Assembly (NCBI GenBank): GCA_016185305.1
Contig: JACPNV010000019.1
Coordinates: 1-35,639 of the forward strand
DNA: 35,639 bases
From: Actinomycetota bacterium
GTDB taxonomy: Bacteria > Actinomycetota > Acidimicrobiia > Acidimicrobiales > Acidimicrobilacustridaceae
Direction: 5' to 3'
A program made the position numbers and the translations under genes. Below, one piece after another: positions 7,112 through 14,119 of the stretch (within the stretch, counting starts at the first letter, position 1; every line of letters starts with the position of its first letter). The notes beneath the pieces are model-generated. The model searched no databases and had not been told where the DNA came from. It saw only the letters and a list, made by a program, of their open reading frames with translations.

Positions 7112-8605
7112 TTGAATCTGGCGACCATCATCGACAACCATCCAGAGGACGCCGTGGCCCTGATCAGCCGGGGCGAGCAAACCACCTACGGAACGTTGCG
7201 CGAGCAGGTCGACGGGCTTCGCGGCGGTCTTGCTGGTCTCGGCCTGGAGCCGGGCGACCGGGTGGCGCTCGCGTGCGGCACGAACTGGTACTTCGTCGTG
7301 TCGTACCTCGCGGCGCTGGGCGCGGGGCTGATCGTGGTTCCGCTCAACCCGGCCAACCCCACCCCAGAGATCCAGCGGGGTTTGGCGGCCACCGGCGCCC
7401 GGGCCTTGATCGTCGGCCCGGCGGCGAAGCAGGCCGTGGCTGGGCTGAACCGATCGGAGCTGCCCGACCTCGAAGTCTTGATCGCGCCGGCCGGCGTCGA
7501 GGTCGAGGGGGCGCTCGTCCTCGATGACGTCATGCAGTCCGAGCCGTCGCCCGTCGTCGACCGTGGCGACGACGACACCGCCGTGTTGATGTTCACCAGC
7601 GGCACCGCCGGCTCTCCCAAAGCCGCGATGCTCTCCCACGGCAACCTCCGGGCCAACCTCGAGCAGCTCCAGCAACACCCCGGCCGGATGCAAGAGGCGA
7701 GCGACGTCGCGCTCGGCGTGCTGCCGCTGTTCCACATCTTCGGGTTGAACGTCGTGCTCGGGCTGACGCTCTACACCGGCGCCCGAGTGGTGTTGATCGA
7801 ACGCTTCGACCCGTCGTCCGCGCTTGACGCGGTCGAGCGCCACGAGGTCTCGATCATCAGTGGGGCTCCGACGATGTGGGCGGCATGGGCCAACCTCCCC
7901 GGGGCCGATCCCGGTGCGATGCGTTCGGTCCGCCTGGCGGCTTCTGGCGCAGCCAAGCTCTCAGTCGAGATCTCGCAACTCATCGAGGATCGCTTCGATC
8001 TCAAGCTCACCGAGGGCTACGGGCTGACCGAGACCGGTCCGGTCGTCACCGTCGCGGCAGGCACCGAGGCACCTCGAGGTTCGATCGGCAGCGTGCTCCC
8101 CGGCATCGAGGTTCGCCTGGTCGACGCCGCGGGCGAGGATGTTCTCGTCGGAGACTCGGGTGAGATGCTCGTGCGGGGGCCGAACGTGTTCACGGGCTAC
8201 TGGAACGATCCGATCGCGACCGCGGCCGCCATCGACGCCGACGGCTGGCTGCACACGGGCGACATCGCCGTGGTCGACGACGACGGGTACCTGTACCTCG
8301 TCGACCGAGCCAAAGACCTCATCATCGTGTCGGGTTTCAACGTCTTTCCCGCCGAGGTCGAAGGGGTGTTGTTGCAGCACGCCGCGATCGAAGCGGCCGC
8401 GGTCGTCGGAGTTCCCCATCCCTATTCCGGCGAAGCGGTGAAGGCGTACGTCGTCTTGGCGCGCGGGGTCTCCGCCGAGGAAGACGACATCATCGCCTGG
8501 TGCGCGGACCGGCTCGCTCGCTACAAGTGCCCCGAGAAGGTGATGTTCGTCGATGAGTTGCCCCAAGGGGCGGCGGGCAAGGTCTTGCGGCGCGCCCTGC
8601 GCTGA
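7112..8605 (+). CDS. Class I adenylate-forming enzyme (acyl-CoA synthetase / AMP-dependent ligase)
   Basis: A 497-residue member of the ANL superfamily that activates a carboxylic acid as acyl-AMP and usually transfers it to CoA. The phosphate loop TSGTAGSPKAAMLSHG (about 160-175), the aromatic core YGLTETGP (about 300), the hinge GWLHTGDIAVVDDDGYL and DRAKDLIIVSGFNVFP, and the C-terminal catalytic lysine in AAGKVLRRALR are all present. It resembles long- or medium-chain fatty acyl-CoA ligases, but the acid cannot be assigned. The start is an unusual TTG at 7112, supported by CGGAGG five bases upstream. A -10-like TAGCCT (7047-7052) lies further up. A CPBP protease follows after 29 bases. Confidence 0.9.
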   Translation: MNLATIIDNHPEDAVALISRGEQTTYGTLREQVDGLRGGLAGLGLEPGDRVALACGTNWYFVVSYLAALGAGLIVVPLNPANPTPEIQRGLAATGARALIVGPAAKQAVAGLNRSELPDLEVLIAPAGVEVEGALVLDDVMQSEPSPVVDRGDDDTAVLMFTSGTAGSPKAAMLSHGNLRANLEQLQQHPGRMQEASDVALGVLPLFHIFGLNVVLGLTLYTGARVVLIERFDPSSALDAVERHEVSIISGAPTMWAAWANLPGADPGAMRSVRLAASGAAKLSVEISQLIEDRFDLKLTEGYGLTETGPVVTVAAGTEAPRGSIGSVLPGIEVRLVDAAGEDVLVGDSGEMLVRGPNVFTGYWNDPIATAAAIDADGWLHTGDIAVVDDDGYLYLVDRAKDLIIVSGFNVFPAEVEGVLLQHAAIEAAAVVGVPHPYSGEAVKAYVVLARGVSAEEDDIIAWCADRLARYKCPEKVMFVDELPQGAAGKVLRRALR

Positions 8606-8634
8606 GCACCCTCGGCCCGGCCCTGGAGCCCATC

Positions 8635-9333
8635 GTGAGCGTGGTTGGAGCGATCCTGGCGATCGTCATCGTCCTCGTGCTGCCGGTGCGGGGGTGGCTC
8701 TCGCATCGCCGGCTCGACGCGATGATGGACGACGATCCCGCGGAGCCGATGCGAACGTTTCGGCGATCAGCCTTCGTCAAGTGGACATTGACAGCAATCG
8801 CGCTCGCCGTTCTCGCCGGCGATGGGCGACTCGGCATCATCTGGTTCGGCGACAAGGTCGCGGTGTTGTTCCCGCTGGCGTTCGTCGTCGTGTTCGCCAC
8901 GTACCAGCTTCGGCTGCGCCTCCAATCCGCGGAGGGCCAAGCGGACATCGTGCAGCAGCTCGAGCGCGTGTCGGCGTTGCTGCCGGCGACCGGGGCGGAG
9001 CGCCGCGCCTGGGTGTGGCTCTCGGTCACCGCGGGCATGACCGAGGAGGTGCTGTACCGAGCGTTCCTGCTGGTCTACCTCTACTCGATCGTCCCGTGGC
9101 TCGGCCTGGCGGGAGCGGCTGTCCTCGCGGGCATGGCGTTCGCTGTCGTCCACGCCTACCAGGGGTGGCGAGCCATGGTGCTCACCGGCTTGATCGGCGT
9201 CGCCCTCGGGCTGCTGTACCCGTGGGCGGGCCTGATTGTGCTGATGTTCCTGCACACGCTGTTCGACCTGCGCCTGCTCTTGGTGCCGCCGGGCCTGGTG
9301 CAGCAGGCGCGTGCCGACCGGCGCGGGCGGTAG
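8635..9333 (+). CDS. CPBP-family intramembrane metalloprotease (Abi/CAAX-like)
   Basis: A 232-residue polytopic membrane protein with all three CPBP motifs: EEVLYRAFL (Glu137-Glu138, Arg142), FAVVHAYQG (Phe169 to His173) and HTLFDL (His207, Asp211). In Rce1 homologues these residues form the metal-dependent intramembrane active site. The first 85 residues include an N-terminal helix, a basic loop and a second helix pair. Bacterial members act in bacteriocin immunity or membrane protein maturation; no partner is visible. The GTG at 8635 follows CTGGAG, 29 bases after the ligase gene, so the two may be co-transcribed. Confidence 0.88.
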   Translation: MSVVGAILAIVIVLVLPVRGWLSHRRLDAMMDDDPAEPMRTFRRSAFVKWTLTAIALAVLAGDGRLGIIWFGDKVAVLFPLAFVVVFATYQLRLRLQSAEGQADIVQQLERVSALLPATGAERRAWVWLSVTAGMTEEVLYRAFLLVYLYSIVPWLGLAGAAVLAGMAFAVVHAYQGWRAMVLTGLIGVALGLLYPWAGLIVLMFLHTLFDLRLLLVPPGLVQQARADRRGR

Positions 9334-9355
9334 GTCGCATTCGGTCGGCGGCCGG

Positions 9356-10147
9356 TCAGCTCGCGTCGCGCTGGCGCAGGGGGCTCGCCGCTTCGGCGTC
9401 TGATGGTTGGTAGCGCCACTGCTCGACCGGGTTCGGCGCGTTGGTGAGGAGGAAGCCGGCGAAGATCACCGCGATGCCGGCAACGAGTGACACGGCGAAG
9501 GCGTTCATCGCGTCGAGGACGGAGTTGGCGACGCCGCCGCCGCTGAGGATGAACGTGCCGACGGCGATGATGATGTTCGCGACGGCAAGGCGGGTGGGGG
9601 AGATGGGGCCGGACCACACGAGCGGTGTGCCGTGCTTGTGGGCCCGAAAGCGAAGGCGGAGCAACCTGGCCGCGCTCCACACCGCACCGGCGACGATGAC
9701 GGTTGCGGCCACGCCGCTCGCGAACGCGGCGAAGAAGCGGGGGCCGAAGCCGAACACCTCCTTGCCCTGGGGCAGCGTGCCGGCCGCGATCGGGCCGACC
9801 ATCGGCGCGGCGACGACGATGCCGGCGGCAAACGCGCTCAGCAAGGAGATGAGGACGGCCCAGATGTCGCCCGTCCGTTCCTTCCTCGCCAGCAGGTAGA
9901 TCGTCCCGAGGGCGAGGAACGGCACGTTGAGGAAGGCGCCGAAGAGGTAGAAGGCCTTGAAGTCCCACTCGTTCCACCCGATGGCGGCACCGAACCACAA
10001 GCCGAGCGAGCCGAGGGCGAACAGGAACAGCGAGATGGTCCACGCCAGCTCGTGTCGCCGCCGGCGATCCAGCCACCGCTCGAGGGTCGACAGCGCGAAG
10101 GCAAGCGACAGCAACGTGGCGGCAGCAGCCAGCGCAGCGTGGAGCAT
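9356..10147 (-). CDS. Seven-helix membrane protein of unknown function
   Basis: A 263-residue protein with about seven hydrophobic helices and short loops, including GSLGLWFGAAIGWNEWDF, AFYLFGAFLNVPFLALGTIY and SLLSAFAAGIVVAAPMVGP, and a short cytoplasmic tail rich in charged residues. The ATG at 10147 was taken because it begins directly before the first helix; the frame remains open to 10288, but the extension is Arg-rich and unlike protein. No family was recognised. It is divergent from rex across 191 bases and converges with the CPBP gene, so Rex control of both sides is possible but unproven. Confidence 0.72.
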   Translation of the reverse strand: MLHAALAAAATLLSLAFALSTLERWLDRRRRHELAWTISLFLFALGSLGLWFGAAIGWNEWDFKAFYLFGAFLNVPFLALGTIYLLARKERTGDIWAVLISLLSAFAAGIVVAAPMVGPIAAGTLPQGKEVFGFGPRFFAAFASGVAATVIVAGAVWSAARLLRLRFRAHKHGTPLVWSGPISPTRLAVANIIIAVGTFILSGGGVANSVLDAMNAFAVSLVAGIAVIFAGFLLTNAPNPVEQWRYQPSDAEAASPLRQRDAS

Positions 10148-10299
10148 CGTCGCCAGGCTAGAGCCCGAGCGTGGGTTCGCGGATCGCACGCCACGCCCCG
10201 GGCGCCACAGCCGCCGCCAGACCGCTCGTCGCTGCCACGCGGCGGCGTTCCCACCGAGCCACCGACGGTGACCCGCGGGCCGCGGCATGGGTCGAGACT

Positions 10300-10329
10300 T
10301 TGTGAACTCGTGAACGAGAACGGTAATGT
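10300..10329 (+). promoter_or_regulatory. rex promoter with partial Rex operator (ROP)
   Basis: TTGTGA (10300-10305) and TAATGT (10324-10329) are 18 bases apart and end ten bases before the rex ATG, giving a near-leaderless start. TGTGAACTCG (10301-10310) matches the left part of the Streptomyces Rex operator TGTGAACNNNTTCACA, but the right half reads TGAACG and does not fit. Rex autoregulation through a degenerate site is plausible. Confidence 0.5.
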
Positions 10330-10338
10330 CGGTGGTTC

Positions 10339-11091
10339 ATGCCGGACAGCGCTCGCCGCCGCATACCCGAAGCGACCGTGGCCCGCCTGCCGGTCTACCT
10401 GCGCATTCTCCTCGAACTGGCCGGCGCGAAGGCCACGACGATCTCCTCCGAACAGCTCGCCGAGCTCGCGGGCGTCAACGCCGCCAAGGTTCGCAAGGAT
10501 CTCTCCTATCTCGGTTCCTACGGCACCCGCGGGGTGGGCTACGACGTCGAGTACCTGATGTTCCAGATGAGTCGCGAGCTCGGGCTCAACCAGGACTGGC
10601 CGGTCGTCATCGTCGGCATCGGCAACCTGGGCGCCGCCCTTGCCAACTACGGCGGGTTCTCCGAGCGCGGCTTTCCCGTCGCCGCGCTGGTCGACGCGGA
10701 CAAGAGCAAGGTCGGCACCCGAGTCGGCGCTCTCACCATCCGCCACATCGACGAGCTTCCGCAGGTGGCGGCCGAGCTGGGTGCGGCCATCGGCATCATC
10801 GCCACGCCGGCGGTCGTTGCCCAAGAGGTCGCCGATCGGCTCGTGGACGCCGGCATCACCTCGGTCCTGAACTTCGCGCCCGCGATCGTCACGGTCCCGC
10901 CGTCGGCATCGCTGCGCAAGGTCGATCTGGCCGTCGAGCTGCAGATCTTGAGTTTCTACCAGCAGCGTCGGCCCCCGCCCGCGGCGGAGAGCGGCGTGCA
11001 GCAGCGGCGCCGGGCACGCAACGCCGAGCGGGCCGGCGCCAAAGGCGGTGGTTCGCCCGGCGACCTCGCCACAGGAGTCGGAACCTCCTGA
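10339..11091 (+). CDS. rex: Redox-sensing transcriptional repressor Rex
   Basis: A 250-residue Rex protein that binds DNA when the NADH/NAD+ ratio is low and lets go on binding NADH. The N-terminal winged helix holds PEATVARLPVYLRILLELA, then ISSEQLAELAGVNAAKVRKD and LSYLGSYGTRGVGYDV. The Rossmann domain carries VIVGIGNLGAALANY (from about residue 90) and the family segment LNFAPAIVTVP. The last 35 residues are an extra Arg/Gly-rich tail. It begins the operon rex / precorrin-2 dehydrogenase / hemA / hemC, matching the known Streptomyces rex-hemACD arrangement. Its stop overlaps the next start (TGATG). Confidence 0.97.
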   Translation: MPDSARRRIPEATVARLPVYLRILLELAGAKATTISSEQLAELAGVNAAKVRKDLSYLGSYGTRGVGYDVEYLMFQMSRELGLNQDWPVVIVGIGNLGAALANYGGFSERGFPVAALVDADKSKVGTRVGALTIRHIDELPQVAAELGAAIGIIATPAVVAQEVADRLVDAGITSVLNFAPAIVTVPPSASLRKVDLAVELQILSFYQQRRPPPAAESGVQQRRRARNAERAGAKGGGSPGDLATGVGTS

Positions 11092-11756
11092 TGGCCGACC
11101 GCCCCGGTGCCAGAGACGAGGCGGGGCGGGCAGGCGCGCTCTTTCCGGTCAACCTCGTGCTCGAGGGCCGGCGGTGCTTGGTGGTCGGCGGCGGCGCGGT
11201 GGCGGCGCAGAAGATTCGTGGCCTGATCGAGGCGGGCGCGGAGGTCGACGTGGTCGCGCCCGAGCTGTCCGAGGCGGTGCGCGCCATCCCGGGCCTCACC
11301 AGTGACGAACGGCCCTACCGGTCTGGTGATGTCGCGGGGTATTGGTTGGTGATCGCTGCCACCAACGATTCCGCGGTCAACCGGTCGGTCTTCGCCGACG
11401 GCGAGAAGCACCGCGTGTGGGTGAACAGCGCGGATGATCCCGCGAACTGCTCGGCCCTGCTGCCGTCGCGCATCCGTCGTGGCCCGCTGCTGGTCACGTT
11501 CTCCACCAGTGGCGAGGCCCCGGCTGTGGCGAAATGGCTGCGCACGGCATACGAACCCGAGTTCGGCGACGAACACGTGACGTTGATCGAGTTGGTCGCC
11601 GAGGAACGACGGCGCATCCAGGCCGAAGGTCGCTCGACGGACGGCATGAGTTGGCAAACGGCCCTCGACTCGGGAACACTTGACCTGATCCGCGAGGGGC
11701 ACCTCGCCGAAGCCAAGGAGCGCCTCCAGGCGTGTCTGTCGTCGTCATCGGACTGA
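11091..11756 (+). CDS. Precorrin-2 dehydrogenase / sirohydrochlorin ferrochelatase (Met8/CysG N-terminal type)
   Basis: A 221-residue protein of the siroheme synthase N-terminal family, which oxidises precorrin-2 with NAD+ and may insert iron to give siroheme. LEGRRCLVVGGGAVAAQK (about 20-37) is the dinucleotide site; WVNSADDPANCSALLPSRI and VTFSTSGEAPAVAKWLR are hallmark segments holding the catalytic aspartate and substrate contacts. There is no uroporphyrinogen methyltransferase domain, so it is a stand-alone unit. It starts at the ATG overlapping the rex stop, with AGGAG upstream, and its end overlaps hemA by 25 bases. Being inside a heme operon, it places siroheme supply under the same control. 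Confidence 0.92.
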   Translation: MADRPGARDEAGRAGALFPVNLVLEGRRCLVVGGGAVAAQKIRGLIEAGAEVDVVAPELSEAVRAIPGLTSDERPYRSGDVAGYWLVIAATNDSAVNRSVFADGEKHRVWVNSADDPANCSALLPSRIRRGPLLVTFSTSGEAPAVAKWLRTAYEPEFGDEHVTLIELVAEERRRIQAEGRSTDGMSWQTALDSGTLDLIREGHLAEAKERLQACLSSSSD

Positions 11757-12991
11757 ACCATCGCACCGCGTCGCTCGGCCTGCTCGAGCGGATGGCGATC
11801 GACGATGCCAGCCTGCCCAAGGCCCTGCACGACGTTGTGACCCGCCAGGACGTCAGCGAGGCGGTCGTGCTCTCCACGTGCAACCGCACCGAGGTCTACG
11901 TCGTCGCCGAGAGGTTCCACGGTGCGTTCGCCGACGTGCGCAACTTCTTCGGCGAGCTGGCGTTCCTCCCGCCGGAGGGTTACGCCGACCACCTCTATGT
12001 CCACTACGACGACGAAGCGGCCCGGCACCTGTTCCGCGTGGCGGCCGGGCTCGATTCTGATGTCGTCGGTGAGGTCGAGGTGCTCGGGCAGGTGCGGACC
12101 GCGTGGCAGCGCTCGCAAGAGGAAGGCACCGTCGGCCCGCAGCTCAACATGCTGTTCCGCCACGCGCTCGAAGCGGGCAAGCGCGTGCGCTCCGAGACCG
12201 GTATCTCCCGCCACATCGCGTCGGTGTCGACCGCGGCGGTGGCCATGGCCGGCGAACGGTTGGGGACCCTCGACGGCCAGCGCATCCTCGTGCTCGGCGC
12301 GGGCGAGATGGGTGCGGGCATGGTTCGCGCGCTGGTGGACGCCGGTGCGGCCGAGGTCATGGTGGCCAACCGCACCTTCGCCAAGGCGCAAGAGCTGGCG
12401 GCGAACGTGGGTGGCCGGCCGCTGCGCCTTGCCGATGTCGGCTCGGCGCTCGCGTCGGTCGACTTGTTGATGACGTCGACAGGTGCATCGTCGATGATCA
12501 TCGAGCACGGTGACGTGGCCGGCGTCATGGCGGCCCGTGACGGCCGGCCGCTGCTGATCGTCGACGTAGCGTTGCCGCGCGATGTCGACCCCGCAGTTGA
12601 CTCGGTCGATGGCGTCGACCTGCTCGACATGGACGACCTGCGAGCGTTCGCCGACGCGGGCCTGCGTGAGCGGCGGCGCGAGGTCGACTCGGCCGGCGTG
12701 CTCGTCGACGCGGAAGTCGAGCGCTTCGTGTCGGTCGCCCAGGCGCGCGAGGTCGCGCCGCTGGTCGCGTCGCTGCACGAGCGGGCCGAAGCGGTGCGAA
12801 CGGCCGAGCTCAGACGTTTCGCGGGCAAGCTCTCGTCGCTCGACGACCGCGACCGCGAGCTCGTCGAAGCGTTGACCAAAGGCGTCGTCGCCAAGCTCCT
12901 CCATGACCCGACGTTGGTTCTGAAGGGTGCCGCGGGTTCGGCCCGCGGCGAGCGTCTCGCCGACGCCCTGCGCGACCTGTTCGACCTGTAG
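11732..12991 (+). CDS. hemA: Glutamyl-tRNA reductase
   Basis: A 419-residue enzyme that reduces glutamyl-tRNA to glutamate-1-semialdehyde with NADPH, the committed step of C5-pathway heme synthesis. VVVIGLNHRTASL opens the catalytic domain; the nucleophile is Cys50 in STCNRTEVYVV; DVVGEVEVLGQVRTAW and GKRVRSET contact the tRNA-bound substrate. The NADPH domain shows VLGAGEMGAGMVRAL and VANRTFAKAQ, followed by the long dimerisation helix. The GTG at 11732 lies within the previous gene (25-base overlap), indicating coupled translation. Its activity is the usual control point of heme supply. Confidence 0.97.
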   Translation: MSVVVIGLNHRTASLGLLERMAIDDASLPKALHDVVTRQDVSEAVVLSTCNRTEVYVVAERFHGAFADVRNFFGELAFLPPEGYADHLYVHYDDEAARHLFRVAAGLDSDVVGEVEVLGQVRTAWQRSQEEGTVGPQLNMLFRHALEAGKRVRSETGISRHIASVSTAAVAMAGERLGTLDGQRILVLGAGEMGAGMVRALVDAGAAEVMVANRTFAKAQELAANVGGRPLRLADVGSALASVDLLMTSTGASSMIIEHGDVAGVMAARDGRPLLIVDVALPRDVDPAVDSVDGVDLLDMDDLRAFADAGLRERRREVDSAGVLVDAEVERFVSVAQAREVAPLVASLHERAEAVRTAELRRFAGKLSSLDDRDRELVEALTKGVVAKLLHDPTLVLKGAAGSARGERLADALRDLFDL

Positions 12992-13021
12992 CCCCACCCC
13001 CACCTCGGCCCCCCCATCTCC

Positions 13022-13139
13022 CGAACTGGGCCGCCGAACGCGTCGAGAACGGCGCGCCGGGCGGCCCGGTTGGGCTCCCCCTTCGAACTGGGCCGGCGAA
13101 CGCGTCGAGAACGGCGCGCCGGGCGGCCCGGTTGGGCTC
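13022..13139. repeat. Two 56-bp direct repeats (62-bp period) between hemA and hemC
   Basis: Bases 13022-13077 recur at 13084-13139 with one C/G difference, separated by six bases. Each copy contains two GC-rich self-complementary cores, GGCGCGCC and the GCGG/CCGG flanks, that could fold. The repeats fill most of the hemA-hemC gap, so they could attenuate read-through or carry a promoter. No reading frame in them looks protein-like. Confidence 0.8.
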
Positions 13140-13164
13140 GTTCCCGGTCCGCGGGGGCCGTAGC

Positions 13165-14079
13165 ATGCCGGCCGTGATGACCATCGCGACGCGAGGGAGC
13201 GCGCTGGCGCGATGGCAGGCCGAGCATGTCGCCGCGTTGCTACGGTCGGCCGGGGCCGATGTCGCCGATGAGCTGGTCATCGTCGAGACTCGCGCCGATC
13301 AGCGGCTCGACATCCCGATCTGGGAGATGGGCGGCAAGGGTGTGTTCGTGAAAGAGGTGCAGGCCGCGCTGCTCGGCGGGCGCGCCCGTGTCGCGGTGCA
13401 CTCGGCGAAGGACCTGCCGTCTGTTCCCGTTCCCGGTCTCGTTCTCGGCGCCGTGCCGGCGCGGGCGGACGCGCGCGACGTGCTTGTGGGTTCGACGCTC
13501 GGTGGGTTGGCGCCAGGGGCGACGATCGCCACCGGCTCGGTCCGGCGCCGCGCGCAGCTCGCCTACCACCGGCCCGATCTCACCTTTGCCGGTCTGCGCG
13601 GCAACATCGCCACGCGGCTCGACAAGATCCCGCCCGGTGGCGCGCTCGTGATGGCCGCGGCGGCGATCGAGCGGTTGGGGCTGTTTCGTGACCTCGTCCA
13701 GAACGCGATCACGAGTGAGGTGCTGTCGCCGCTGGTGATGCTCCCGCAGGTCGGCCAAGGCGCTCTGGCCGTCGAGTGCCGCGACGACGATGACGAGGCG
13801 CGCGACGCCCTCGCACGGATCGAGGACGCGCCGTCCCGCCGGGCGGTCGATGCCGAGCGCGCGTTCCTCGCCGAGCTCGGCGGCGACTGCGATCTGCCCG
13901 CCGGCGCCTACGCGACCGTCGATGCCGATGGCACCATCGCCGTCGAAGCGATGCTCGCCTCCCTCGACGGCCACGTGGTCGTGCGCGACCGGGCACAAGG
14001 CACCGACGCCGCCGCGCTCGGTCGCGGGGTCGCCCGAGCGCTGCTCGACAACGGCGGCACGGCGTTGCTGGCCGGTTGA
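13165..14079 (+). CDS. hemC: Porphobilinogen deaminase (hydroxymethylbilane synthase)
   Basis: A 304-residue enzyme that joins four porphobilinogens into hydroxymethylbilane. IATRGSALARWQAEHV opens domain 1, HSAKDLPS holds the catalytic Asp83, the Arg-rich strand GSVRRRAQL binds substrate acids, and GGDCDLPAGAYA holds the dipyrromethane attachment Cys242. ATG 13165 gives standard numbering and follows GGGGG; GTG 13174 or ATG 13177 are alternatives, since a TAGCAT box at 13161-13166 would suit a start near 13174. Unlike the usual actinobacterial order, hemD does not follow: the next gene, putA, is convergent 26 bases away. Confidence 0.96.
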   Translation: MPAVMTIATRGSALARWQAEHVAALLRSAGADVADELVIVETRADQRLDIPIWEMGGKGVFVKEVQAALLGGRARVAVHSAKDLPSVPVPGLVLGAVPARADARDVLVGSTLGGLAPGATIATGSVRRRAQLAYHRPDLTFAGLRGNIATRLDKIPPGGALVMAAAAIERLGLFRDLVQNAITSEVLSPLVMLPQVGQGALAVECRDDDDEARDALARIEDAPSRRAVDAERAFLAELGGDCDLPAGAYATVDADGTIAVEAMLASLDGHVVVRDRAQGTDAAALGRGVARALLDNGGTALLAG

Positions 14080-14097
14080 GCACAGGCTCGCGTGCGC

Positions 14098-14119
14098 ACC
14101 CGCGGTCATTGACCGGGGG
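14098..14119. terminator. Inverted repeat between convergent hemC and putA
   Basis: CCC-G-CGGTCA-T-TGACCG-G-GGG forms an imperfect palindrome with one internal mismatch between the two converging genes, overlapping the putA stop codon. There is no T-run. It could serve both strands as a weak terminator. Confidence 0.3.

Noticed and set aside
10300-10316. A complete Rex operator palindrome
   Set aside because: Only the left half fits TGTGAAC; the right half reads TGAACG instead of TTCACA, so only a partial site is claimed.
13022-13139. Tandem units between hemA and hemC as coding sequence
   Set aside because: No frame gives protein-like sequence or a family match; the units lie between complete genes.
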